Source of the DNA: CAZRWD01 sp964603785
GTDB taxonomy: Bacteria; Fermentibacterota; Fermentibacteria; Fermentibacterales; Fermentibacteraceae
Direction: 5' to 3'
Assembly: GCA_964603785.1 (NCBI GenBank)
Contig: CAZRWD010000004.1
Span: 131,368 to 195,367 of the forward strand
DNA length: 64,000 bases
The first letter of the stretch is position 1. Each line of letters starts with the position of its first letter. Position numbers and translations under genes: made by a program. The notes beneath the pieces are model-generated. The model saw only the letters and a list, made by a program, of their open reading frames with translations. It did no database searches and was not told the origin of the DNA. Below are positions 29,384-37,365 of this stretch, in pieces.

Positions 29384-31804
29384 GTGGCTCCAGGCAGACG
29401 ATACGATCCGACCGCGGCCGAGAAGCGCTGGCAGGAATACTGGAGGGACGGCGGCATCTACAGGTTCGACCCCGGCTCGGGGAAGCCCCTCTTCACGATA
29501 GATACACCGCCGCCCACGGTGTCCGGCATGATCCACATGGGGCACGTCTTCAGCTACGTCCAGGCGGAGACCGTCGCGAGGTACCACAGGATGAGGGGGG
29601 AGGAGGTCTTCTATCCCTTCTGCTTCGACGACAACGGCCTCCCCAGCGAGAGGTTCACCGAGTCGTCGCTTGGGATAAGGGCGTCGGAGATGTCCCGCCG
29701 CGCCTTCGTGGAACGCTGCCTCGAGGTCGCGAAGGGGGCCGAGGAGGGCTTCCGCGACCTGTGGACGAGACTCGGCTTCTCCTGCGACTGGGACGAGCTG
29801 TACACGACGATCGACCCCTGGGTCCAGCGGATCAGTCAGAGATCGTTCCTCGACCTGCATGCCCGCGGGAGGGTCTACAGGCGCTCGATGCCCACCCTCT
29901 GGTGTCCCGAGTGCGCGACCGCGGTGGCGCAGGCGGAGACGGAGGACCGCGACCTCGAGTCGGTCTTCCATGACATCCTGTTCCCGCTTCCGGGCGGCGG
30001 TGTCATCCCGGTCGCCACCACGAGGCCGGAGCTGGTGCCCGCCTGCGTGGCCGTCTTCGTCAATCCCGAGGACGACCGCTGGAGGCACCTCGCCGGCGGA
30101 TCGGCCCTCGTCCCGCTCTTCGACAGGGAGGTGCCCATCCTCTCCGACGAGGCCGTGGCCTCCGACAAGGGCAGCGGGATCGTCATGTGCTGCACTTTCG
30201 GCGACACCACGGACATCCTCTGGTGGGAGAAGTACAGGCTGGAGGAGAGGATCGTCCTCGACCGGAACGGCCGGATGAACTCGCTGGCGGGGTTCCTCGA
30301 GGGCCTGACCGCAGCCGGGGCCCGCGAGATCATGGCGTCGAGGCTCGAGGAGGCCGGCCTGCGCACGGGCGGGAGGCGGATCGTCCATGCGGTGAATGCT
30401 CACGAGCGCTGCGGGACGCCGCTCGAGTACCTGGTGACCCTCCAGTGGTTCATCCGCGTGCTCGACCTGAAGGACGAGCTCCTCGAGCGGGGCCGTCAGG
30501 TCGAGTGGCATCCGCCGATGTTCAGGGTCAGGTTCGACCACTGGGTCGAGAACCTGAGGTGGGACTGGTGCATCAGCAGGCAGAGGTACTTCGGGGTGCC
30601 CTTCCCGGTCTGGTACTGCCGGTCCTGCGGGGAGACTGTGTTCGCCTCCCCGTCGCAGCTCCCCGTCGATCCGCTGGAGGATCGTCCCGAGGGTGCCTGT
30701 CCGGGATGCGGAGGGACGGATCTGGATCCCGAGGCCGACGTCATGGACACCTGGGCGACTAGCTCGCTCACACCGCAGATCAACGCCCGGTGGGGGGAGG
30801 ACGGCGACAGATCGGGGACCATCCTGCCGATGACCCTCAGGCCCCAGGCGCACGACATCATCCGCACCTGGGCCTTCTACACGATGGTCAAGGCTCATCT
30901 GCACCAGGGCGGCATCCCGTGGAGGCACGTCATGGTGAGCGGGCATGCGCTGAACCCCAACCGCGAGAAGATGTCGAAGAGCAGGGGCAACGTCGCCGGA
31001 GATCCTCTCGCGGCGCTCGAGCGCTACTCGGCGGACGAGCTCCGCTACTGGGCCTGCAGCAGCAGACTCGGGTCCGACGTGATGTTCAGCGAGGAGGTGC
31101 TGGGCCTCGGCAGGCGGTTGGTGACCAAGCTCTGGAACGCCGTGGGCTTCGCCTCCCGGTTCCTCGAGGGCTACGATCCGTCGAGACGGGTCTCGCATCA
31201 CCCGTTCGACAGGTGGATCCTGTCCGGGGCATCGACCGTTGCAGCCGAAGCCACGAGGGGCTTCGACGAGTTCGAGTACTCGGTGTGCATGAGGGAGGCG
31301 GAGTCGTTCTTCTGGGGGGCCTTCTGCGACAACTATCTCGAGATAGTCAAGGGAAGGCTCTACGGGGAGGATGGTGCGGCCGCCGATGCCGCGCGCGACG
31401 CGCTCTACAGGGTGCTCTACTGCTGCCTGCGGCTTTTCGCGCCGGTGCTCGTCCACATTACGGAGGAGCTGTACCAGGAGGTGTTCCGACGCTTCGAGGG
31501 GCATGCCAGCATCCATCTGGCCCCATGGCCGGAGCCCTTCGAGCGGGACGAGGCCGCCGCCGCCGGAGGGGACGCGTGTCTGTCCGTCATCGAGGCCGCC
31601 CGTCGCTACAAGAGCGAGAAGAGTCTGGGGATGGCCACGCCCCTCGCCTGCATCAGGGTCGAGGGTCCGGCAGGGGAGCTGGAGAGGATGAAGCCCTTCG
31701 AGAGGGACCTGTTGAACGTGACGCGCGCCGCGATGATCGAATGGGCTCCCGGCGGGGGGGCCGTCACGACCGTCGTGACGGGGAATCCGGAGGTGGCTGG
31801 GTGA
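29384..31804 (+). CDS. valS: Valyl-tRNA synthetase, compact archaeal-type
   Basis: An 806-residue class Ia synthetase starting at GTG 29384 after GGAAGGGAA. The HIGH-like motif is HMGH (residues 51-54) and KMSKS is at 529-533. The zinc ribbon (WYCRSCGE and CPGCGG) is followed by MDTWATSSLTPQI, wording typical of archaeal-type ValRS; bacterial enzymes usually read DTWFSSALWP. The C-terminal coiled-coil tRNA arm of standard bacterial ValRS is missing, which explains the shorter length. The stop overlaps the next gene as GTGA. Confidence 0.94.
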   Translation: MAPGRRYDPTAAEKRWQEYWRDGGIYRFDPGSGKPLFTIDTPPPTVSGMIHMGHVFSYVQAETVARYHRMRGEEVFYPFCFDDNGLPSERFTESSLGIRASEMSRRAFVERCLEVAKGAEEGFRDLWTRLGFSCDWDELYTTIDPWVQRISQRSFLDLHARGRVYRRSMPTLWCPECATAVAQAETEDRDLESVFHDILFPLPGGGVIPVATTRPELVPACVAVFVNPEDDRWRHLAGGSALVPLFDREVPILSDEAVASDKGSGIVMCCTFGDTTDILWWEKYRLEERIVLDRNGRMNSLAGFLEGLTAAGAREIMASRLEEAGLRTGGRRIVHAVNAHERCGTPLEYLVTLQWFIRVLDLKDELLERGRQVEWHPPMFRVRFDHWVENLRWDWCISRQRYFGVPFPVWYCRSCGETVFASPSQLPVDPLEDRPEGACPGCGGTDLDPEADVMDTWATSSLTPQINARWGEDGDRSGTILPMTLRPQAHDIIRTWAFYTMVKAHLHQGGIPWRHVMVSGHALNPNREKMSKSRGNVAGDPLAALERYSADELRYWACSSRLGSDVMFSEEVLGLGRRLVTKLWNAVGFASRFLEGYDPSRRVSHHPFDRWILSGASTVAAEATRGFDEFEYSVCMREAESFFWGAFCDNYLEIVKGRLYGEDGAAADAARDALYRVLYCCLRLFAPVLVHITEELYQEVFRRFEGHASIHLAPWPEPFERDEAAAAGGDACLSVIEAARRYKSEKSLGMATPLACIRVEGPAGELERMKPFERDLLNVTRAAMIEWAPGGGAVTTVVTGNPEVAG

Positions 31805-32283
31805 GGCCTTCGTGGGACGAGTACTTCCTGAAGCTGGCGATGCTGGCCTCCGAGAGGGCGACATGCCCGAGGATGCACTGCGGGTGCGTGCTGGTGAAGG
31901 ACAGGTATGTGCTGAGCACGGGGTACAACGGATCGCTCCCGGGCTCGCCGCACTGCGAGGATGTCGGCTGCCTGGTGGTCGACAACCACTGCGTCAGGAC
32001 CAACCATGCCGAGATGAACGCCATCTGCCAGGCGGCCAGCCATGGAGCCTCGCTCTGCGGCTGCACGGCGTATGTGACGAACATGCCCTGCACCACATGC
32101 GCGAAGGCCCTGATAGCGGCCGGGACCAGCCGGGTCGTGGTCTTCTCGGACTACCACAACACGCTGGCCGAGCAGTTCTTCTCCGAGGCGGGCGTCATCC
32201 TGGACCGGAGGCCCATGCCCGGCAAGAGCATCGTCTACGACCTGGACTCCTATTCCTCCGCCCGCCCCCTCCCGGGGTCGTAG
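31801..32283 (+). CDS. dCMP deaminase family protein (ComEB-like)
   Basis: A 160-residue zinc deaminase converting dCMP to dUMP for dTTP synthesis. The zinc and catalytic residues are NHAE (His69, Glu71) and PCTTC (Cys97, Cys100). An additional Cys/His set near residues 22-52 (CPRMHCGC, HCEDVGC) matches the second zinc site seen in this family. Start is GTG 31801, overlapping valS; the only in-frame alternatives lie inside valS. It ends one base before the convergent permease gene's stop codon. Confidence 0.92.
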   Translation: MRPSWDEYFLKLAMLASERATCPRMHCGCVLVKDRYVLSTGYNGSLPGSPHCEDVGCLVVDNHCVRTNHAEMNAICQAASHGASLCGCTAYVTNMPCTTCAKALIAAGTSRVVVFSDYHNTLAEQFFSEAGVILDRRPMPGKSIVYDLDSYSSARPLPGS

Positions 32284-33081
32284 TCATGCCCCCGAGCCAC
32301 CCCAGCGCGCGCGGACGAACCTCTCCAGCCTCCCGAAGACCAGCCGGTCGGTCAGGAGACCCAGCAGGACTATCACCAGTATGACTGCGACGACCTGGTT
32401 CATGTCGTTCAGCTCGCGGCCCATCATCAGCATGTAGCCCAGGCCCGGCACCGAGTAGATGAGCTCTCCGGCCATCAGGGAGCGCCAGGCGAAGGACCAT
32501 CCCAGCTTCATCCCCGTGACGATCGTCGGCAGGGCGGAGGGCAGGATCACCGACCGGTAGAGCCGCAGTCCGCCTGCCCCCAGGTTGCGGGCCGCCCTTA
32601 TGAAGACCGGAGGGGTGTTGCGGATCCCGTCCTCGGCAGCCTGGGCGATCGACAGAAATGCGCCCATGACGACGACGAACAGGATCGCCCTCTCCGAGAG
32701 CCCGAACCAGAGTATCGAGAGAGGAAGCCAGCAGATGCTCGGCAGGGTCTGGAGCCCCAGCACGAGCATGCCGAAGGTGTTCTTCACGATTCTGGACCGC
32801 GCGACGAGGAATCCCGTCGAGGTCCCGGCGCAGAGGGCGATCGCGTAGCCCGTGGCGAGCCTCCTGAGGCTGCCTGCGACGGCGGTTGCGAGGGTCCCCC
32901 TCTCGATTCCGCGCACTATCGCCGAGAAGACGCCGGGGAGCGTGGGGAGGATGTACGAGGGCCAGATCTCCAGATGTCCCAGGAGCAGCCACATCGCGGC
33001 CATCAGTGCGATGAAGACCGCTCTCTGGAGGTTCACGGGGACGGATCGCGCGAACTCGCCGACAATCCTGATGCGGTTCAT
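32284..33081 (-). CDS. ABC transporter permease, nitrate/sulfonate/taurine type
   Basis: A 265-residue inner-membrane permease with about six helices and the EAA-type loop (AARNLGAGGLRLYRSVILPSALP), as in SsuC/TauC/NrtB. The ATG at 33081 overlaps the ATPase stop (ATGA). It is the last gene of the four-gene operon headed by the AbrB-like regulator. Substrate cannot be fixed from sequence; sulfonates, taurine, nitrate, bicarbonate and thiamine precursors all use this family. Confidence 0.9.
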   Translation of the reverse strand: MNRIRIVGEFARSVPVNLQRAVFIALMAAMWLLLGHLEIWPSYILPTLPGVFSAIVRGIERGTLATAVAGSLRRLATGYAIALCAGTSTGFLVARSRIVKNTFGMLVLGLQTLPSICWLPLSILWFGLSERAILFVVVMGAFLSIAQAAEDGIRNTPPVFIRAARNLGAGGLRLYRSVILPSALPTIVTGMKLGWSFAWRSLMAGELIYSVPGLGYMLMMGRELNDMNQVVAVILVIVLLGLLTDRLVFGRLERFVRARWGGSGA

Positions 33082-33818
33082 GCGTCGATGCTCGCCAGGA
33101 CCTGGGCCGAGAGCGGCACTATCCCCGGGTCCTCCATGTGGCGCGGCCTGGGCAGGTCGACCTCGAACTCGGCCGTGATCCTCCCGGGCGCCCTGGACAT
33201 CACGAGAACCCTGTCCCCCAGGACGACCGCCTCGCGCACGTTGTGGGTTACGAAAACCGCGGTCTTGGGTGAATCCATCCAGAGGAGCTGCAGCTCCTCG
33301 TGGAGCCTTGCCCTGGTTATCGCATCCAGCGCCCCGAACGGCTCGTCCAGGAGCAGGACCGAGGGATCCACGGCGAGGGCGCGCGCCAGCGCCACCCTCT
33401 GCTTCATGCCTCCGGACAGCTCGTGCACCCACGACTGCGCGAAGGCCGACAGGTGTACCATTTCGAGCAGCGAATCCGACCTCTCACGCCTCTCCCGCGC
33501 CGGGACCCCCCTCACCAGGAGGCCGAACTCGACATTGGCCCGCACCGACAACCAGGGGAAGAGGGCCGCATCCTGGAAGATCAGGACGCTTCGCGGGTCG
33601 GGACCCTCGACGGGGATGCCGGCTGCCAGGACCTCTCCCCCCGTTGGCCTCTCCAGTCCGGCCAGGATCTGGAGGACCGTGGTCTTGCCGCAGCCCGACG
33701 GCCCCACGAGGCAGACGAACTCGCCCCTCCTCACGAAGAGGTCGATGCCCCCGAGGGCGTCGACGACCCTGCCGGGACGGCTGAAGCTGCGGAAGACCCC
33801 CCTCAGCTCAAGGTCCAA
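33078..33818 (-). CDS. ABC transporter ATPase, nitrate/sulfonate/taurine type
   Basis: A 246-residue ATP-binding subunit: Walker A GPSGCGKTT (residues 39-47), Q-loop FQDAALFPW, signature LSGGMKQR, Walker B LLLDEPFGALD and the H-loop VTHNVREA. The short Q-loop wording is typical of SsuB/TauB/NrtD. The start is TTG 33818, inside the end of the binding-protein gene, seven bases after GGCGGAG. Confidence 0.94.
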   Translation of the reverse strand: MDLELRGVFRSFSRPGRVVDALGGIDLFVRRGEFVCLVGPSGCGKTTVLQILAGLERPTGGEVLAAGIPVEGPDPRSVLIFQDAALFPWLSVRANVEFGLLVRGVPARERRERSDSLLEMVHLSAFAQSWVHELSGGMKQRVALARALAVDPSVLLLDEPFGALDAITRARLHEELQLLWMDSPKTAVFVTHNVREAVVLGDRVLVMSRAPGRITAEFEVDLPRPRHMEDPGIVPLSAQVLASIDA

Positions 33819-34857
33819 CGGGATACTCCGCCGGCGGGACGCTCCTCGAGGAGAGCACGGCCTCCAGTGGTCCCGGGTCGTAGATGCCTTCCAGGTCGGG
33901 CTCCTCGTCGAGGAAACCCACCGTCCAGGCTGCCCTGGCCGACGAAGACAGCGTCGAGAGCAGGGGGTCCCATGTCGGCTCCATCCTGCCGAACGCCCCG
34001 GAGATCGTCGCGGGGTCCAGGTCCGAGCCCGTGAGCCTTCCGAGCTCCGAACACAGGAGGCCGGCGGCCTCGTCGGGGTTCTCCCTCTCCCAGAGGGTGA
34101 CCGAGACGTGCGCGTCCACCATGCGCCGGACGATGTCCGGATCCTCCTCGAGGAAGCTCGTGGAGACGATCAGCAGGGCCGTCGTGAACTCCCCGTCCGG
34201 CCAGAGGCTCCTCTCGTCGACGAGCAGGGTGCCGCCGCACTCGTTCAGGAGCCTGGTGGCCCACGGCTCGGGGACCCACGCCCCGTCGATCTGCCCCTGT
34301 CTGAACATGTCGAGGATCTGGGGGTTGGGAGCGGGGATGATCTCGACGTCTCCTCCGGCGTCGGCCGTCCAGAGGCCGTTGGAGGAGAGGTAGACGCGGA
34401 GGGCTACATCCTGCGTGTTGCCCAGCTGCGGCGTGGCGAGACGCAGGCCTGCCAGCCCGGCGGGCGCCTGAACGTCCAGGCCTCCCCTCACGACGAGGGA
34501 TGCCCCTCCGCTGGTGGCTCCGGCAATCACGCGCAGAGCCTCCCCTCCGGAGCGGACGAAGCCGTTCACGGCCGGGTTGGGTCCTATGTACGCCATGTCC
34601 ACCTCGCCGGCGTAGATGGCCTCGATGACCGAGGGGCCGGCGTTGAAGAGGATCGGGACGAGCTCCACCGAATCGCCGAGCGCGGACTGGAAGTCGCCGC
34701 GCGCGATACCGACCACCGCCTGCGAATGCGTGATGTTCGGGAAGTAGCCCAGCCTCACCCTTGCCCCGCGGCTGTCCCCGCCGCAGGAGGAATGCACCAG
34801 GCAGGCGGCCGCGGCAGCCGGCAGCAGGAGCATCCGGAGGTTTCCGCCCGGTATCAA
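33808..34857 (-). CDS. ABC transporter substrate-binding protein, SsuA/NrtA/ThiY-like
   Basis: A 349-residue NMT1/SsuA-fold periplasmic protein. Diagnostic stretches are LGYFPNITHSQAVVGIARG near the N-terminus, GEVDMAYIGPNPAVNGF and the GAWVPEPWA block. I place the start at TTG 34857, which overlaps the regulator's stop as TTGA and follows GGAG by eight bases; ATG 34833 is the alternative. The export signal ends near a Cys (VHSSCGG), which is a poor lipobox, so anchoring is uncertain. Confidence 0.88.
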   Translation of the reverse strand: MIPGGNLRMLLLPAAAAACLVHSSCGGDSRGARVRLGYFPNITHSQAVVGIARGDFQSALGDSVELVPILFNAGPSVIEAIYAGEVDMAYIGPNPAVNGFVRSGGEALRVIAGATSGGASLVVRGGLDVQAPAGLAGLRLATPQLGNTQDVALRVYLSSNGLWTADAGGDVEIIPAPNPQILDMFRQGQIDGAWVPEPWATRLLNECGGTLLVDERSLWPDGEFTTALLIVSTSFLEEDPDIVRRMVDAHVSVTLWERENPDEAAGLLCSELGRLTGSDLDPATISGAFGRMEPTWDPLLSTLSSSARAAWTVGFLDEEPDLEGIYDPGPLEAVLSSRSVPPAEYPVGP

Positions 34858-35057
34858 TGCTGTGTCTCCGCGCTTCGCCTCCCGACCCTCGATATCAGCA
34901 CCGTGCCGTCGGTGAGGAGGACCCATCTCAGCCTGTCCTCCGAGGTCAGGTGGAGCCTGTCCACTATCTCCTTGGGCACGGTCGTCCTCCTGCGGCTCTC
35001 CCGTATGGTCACGGCCGTCTCGGTCACGAATGCGACATCGTCCAGATCGACCTGCAC
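34854..35057 (-). CDS. AbrB/SpoVT-type small DNA-binding regulator
   Basis: A 67-residue protein with the swapped-hairpin AbrB fold signature (TIRESRRRTTVPKEIVDRLHL then EDRLRWVLLTDGTVLIS). Starts at GTG 35057, five bases after GGAGGT. As first gene of the transporter operon, with a palindrome in the promoter spacer, it is a natural autorepressor and could also be an antitoxin-like domain. No toxin gene is adjacent; the next three genes are all transporter parts. Confidence 0.85.
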   Translation of the reverse strand: MQVDLDDVAFVTETAVTIRESRRRTTVPKEIVDRLHLTSEDRLRWVLLTDGTVLISRVGRRSAETQH

Positions 35058-35085
35058 CGCACACCTCCATGCGAGTTCGGAACCA

Positions 35086-35113
35086 ATGATAAACCAATAT
35101 CTATTGGTGTCAA
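35086..35113 (-). promoter_or_regulatory. Sigma70 promoter with operator palindrome in the spacer
   Basis: On the minus strand TTGACA (35113-35108), 16-base spacer, TATCAT (35091-35086); transcription would start near 35080, about 23 bases before the regulator's GTG. The spacer contains the perfect inverted repeat ACCAATA-TC-TATTGGT (35093-35108), and a further AACCAAT half-site at 35081-35087 lies exactly 11 bases from the first. This is an ideal place for repression by the AbrB-like protein encoded first in the operon. Confidence 0.8.
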
Positions 35114-35188
35114 TCCAAAGTGAAGCCTGCGCATCCCCGACTAGACCGCGGGCCCCGCATCAATCATTTATTCCTCCGGAGGTGGAAG

Positions 35189-35911
35189 ATGCCAGCATTC
35201 CCCTGCGTGCACGATCCGGGAAGCATTGAGCTCCTGCTGAGATACGTGAGGAACTCGCAGAAGCCCGTCATGGCGGGCGTGGACTACCTGAGGGAGGCAG
35301 GCTTCCGGAGGGAGGGCGATCCCGCCCTGTCCCAGCTGCTCTTCTTCCTCGGTCTCACCGACGGCGAGGGGCGCACCACCCCTTCGTGGGAGGCCTTCAG
35401 GACCGGTCCTCGGGATGGCGCGGACATCCTCGCCAGGGCCGTGAGAAAGGGCTATTCCCTGCTATTCGAGAGGTTCCCCGATCCCTGGGCGAGGGACTCG
35501 TCGGACCTGCTGCCCGTCCTACGCGGCGTAACCGCCGCCTCGGACATGGACCTGGCCTTCATGGTGCTGACCTTCAAGGTCCTGTGCGACCTGGCCGGTC
35601 CGGACACGCTTTCGTCCCTGCCGCCCGAGGAGGCGGCCGTCGAGCCCCCCGTCGCCCCCGGACCCGTCCAGGGACCGGAGACCGTGGAGGAGCAGCCGGC
35701 CGTCCCGCCGGACCAGCTGCTGGGCGTCCTCTCCCTGGGACACAGGATCAGGACGGTCTCTGCCGAGGTGGTGCAGGCGGGCGACGGGACGAAGAAGCTC
35801 CGGATCGTGACCGAGATCGAGGTCAGCGGCGATCCCGGGCTATCCCTGCTGGCAGCCGATCTGGTGAGGGTCGCCAGGCTCGCCGAGGATCAGAGGGACA
35901 CCTCCAGCTGA
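35189..35911 (+). CDS. DUF5343 family protein
   Basis: A 240-residue cytoplasmic protein starting at ATG 35189, seven bases after GGAGG. The N-terminal 130 residues match the DUF5343 pattern: FPCVHDPGSIELLLRYV, a short helix pair ending YLREAGFRREGDPALSQLL, then FLGLTDGEGRTTPSWEAFR. A proline-rich linker (about 150-180) precedes a C-terminal alpha/beta piece (RIRTVSAEVVQAGDGTKKLR). Function is unknown; relatives are often found near mobile or defence genes, but none is adjacent. The 3' end overlaps the convergent barrel gene by 22 bases. Confidence 0.72.
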   Translation: MPAFPCVHDPGSIELLLRYVRNSQKPVMAGVDYLREAGFRREGDPALSQLLFFLGLTDGEGRTTPSWEAFRTGPRDGADILARAVRKGYSLLFERFPDPWARDSSDLLPVLRGVTAASDMDLAFMVLTFKVLCDLAGPDTLSSLPPEEAAVEPPVAPGPVQGPETVEEQPAVPPDQLLGVLSLGHRIRTVSAEVVQAGDGTKKLRIVTEIEVSGDPGLSLLAADLVRVARLAEDQRDTSS

Positions 35912-37365
35912 GCACCCGCCTCGGTCCTGCAGGACCCCGGGGTCTCCTCCAGACCTTCGCCGATCGATTCCTCCCCCGGCTTGTCCATGTGGGAAACCCT
36001 CGCCCTGAGGCATGATCCCCCGCCGAGGTCGACGGATGCCGATGCCTGGAGGAGGAAGCCCGAGCCCCAGACCGCAACCGATCCGAACTCGCCGGGGAAC
36101 CTCAGCTCGCCGCAGTAGACACGCGAGTCCCACCCGTCCGTGGAGAATCCCGTGGCCCTGAAGGCCAGTTCGAGTCCGTCGGCCGGGCTGATCCGCAGAC
36201 CTGCCCCGGCCGAGGACCCTTCCGACGAGGCCGCGCCCTCCCGGCTGCCCGTGACCTGTGCATCCAGCGAGAAGACCGCGTCCCCGGACGGGTGCCAGTC
36301 GGTCCCGGCCCGGACGCGGAAGGATCCGCCCTCGGGGCGGGTGACGGCACGGCCTCCGAGAGCGGCCTCGAAGCCTCCTCCGAATCGTCTCGTCAGGGAG
36401 ACTCCGCCCTCCGCCCCGGAGCCCTCCTCCTCGAGCACCGCCGCCGCGGAGAGCTCCACGGTCCAGCCCCTCGAGGGATGCCACCGCGCGGCCGCCCCGG
36501 CGCCCGCATCGCACTCCGCGCCGAAGGGGATCGAGGACCTGCGCGACGGGAACGAGGACGGCAGCCGGAACAGCCCGGCGGTGAAGCGCAGACCGGGGAG
36601 CTCCTCCCAGGCGCAGGCCCAGAAGCCGGGGATCAGGGAGCTCCCGTCCGACCCCGCGGCAGCCTCCGCTGATACGCCCGTCGAACCGAACCGGAGGGTG
36701 GCATCCGCCCCGGCCCTGAACCAGTCCTCGCGTGAGTCGCGGGCGGCTGCAGCCGTCACCCCGAAACCGCTCCACTCGACCCGGAGCGCGGCCAGGTCCT
36801 CCTCCACGGAGCCGGCCGCGGCAATCTCGGAAGGTGTCCTGTGCAGCCCATCCCCGGACGGGTCGAGCAGGCTGCGCGAGACGAGAGCCGCGAAATCGAC
36901 CCCTCCGGCTCCGAACCAGCAGCCCGCCCCGGTCATGGAGCAGCCGTCGACGCCCCCCGGGCTGGTCGCGGGCTCGATCCGCATCCGGAACACGGGAGGC
37001 TTCGCCTGAACCCCCCCGTCCGCCCAGCCGGACGGATGCGACAGGACCAGCCCCGAGCCCAGGGTGGTGCGGAGCCAGCCCCCTGCAGCGCCCGAGGAGC
37101 CGCCCAGCTCCAGTGAGGCTCCCGCCGCCGCGAGGTCGCACCACTCCTCGCCCCTGTCCTTCTCGATCATGACTATGGCGCGGAAGGGCCCGGCGAGGAG
37201 GCGCGTGCGGGTGTAGAGGTCGTACCTGTCACCCCGGTAGGCCGCGGTCGTGATCCCCTCGCAGTCGGGGAAGCGCGCGCCGAACCTCGTGAGCAGGTCC
37301 CCCCCCGTCGAGAGGAGCATGGCGGGGAGAAGCAGGGCGGCAGGGGTCAGCGCACCACCAGCCAT
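35890..37365 (-). CDS. Putative outer-membrane barrel partner of the HhH protein
   Basis: A 491-residue exported protein, mostly alternating beta-strand pattern. Its opening after the signal region (DLLTRFGARFPDCEGI...YRGDRYDLYTRTRL...AGPFRAIVMIEKDRGEEW) follows the plan of barrels that come after ComEA-like HhH motifs in single proteins of Bacteroidetes and relatives. Here the barrel is encoded separately, overlapping the HhH gene by 19 bases. The start is placed at ATG 37365 because a signal-like segment follows; no good ribosome site is seen, so translational coupling is likely. Confidence 0.68.
   Translation of the reverse strand: MAGGALTPAALLLPAMLLSTGGDLLTRFGARFPDCEGITTAAYRGDRYDLYTRTRLLAGPFRAIVMIEKDRGEEWCDLAAAGASLELGGSSGAAGGWLRTTLGSGLVLSHPSGWADGGVQAKPPVFRMRIEPATSPGGVDGCSMTGAGCWFGAGGVDFAALVSRSLLDPSGDGLHRTPSEIAAAGSVEEDLAALRVEWSGFGVTAAAARDSREDWFRAGADATLRFGSTGVSAEAAAGSDGSSLIPGFWACAWEELPGLRFTAGLFRLPSSFPSRRSSIPFGAECDAGAGAAARWHPSRGWTVELSAAAVLEEEGSGAEGGVSLTRRFGGGFEAALGGRAVTRPEGGSFRVRAGTDWHPSGDAVFSLDAQVTGSREGAASSEGSSAGAGLRISPADGLELAFRATGFSTDGWDSRVYCGELRFPGEFGSVAVWGSGFLLQASASVDLGGGSCLRARVSHMDKPGEESIGEGLEETPGSCRTEAGAQLEVSL

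Noticed and set aside
30790..31800. Long N-terminal extension of the dCMP deaminase frame
   Set aside because: It overlaps valS out of frame and has no family pattern; the deaminase starts cleanly at GTG 31801.
31801..32283. dCMP deaminase as an anti-phage nucleotide-depletion protein
   Set aside because: It has the length and zinc sites of the ordinary dTMP-pathway enzyme and is co-translated with valS.
34854..35057. AbrB-type protein as antitoxin of a toxin-antitoxin pair
   Set aside because: No small toxin frame overlaps it; the downstream overlapping gene is the transporter binding protein.
35189..35911. A defence island marked by DUF5343
   Set aside because: Neighbours are a transporter operon and surface proteins; no restriction, toxin or nuclease defence partners are adjacent.
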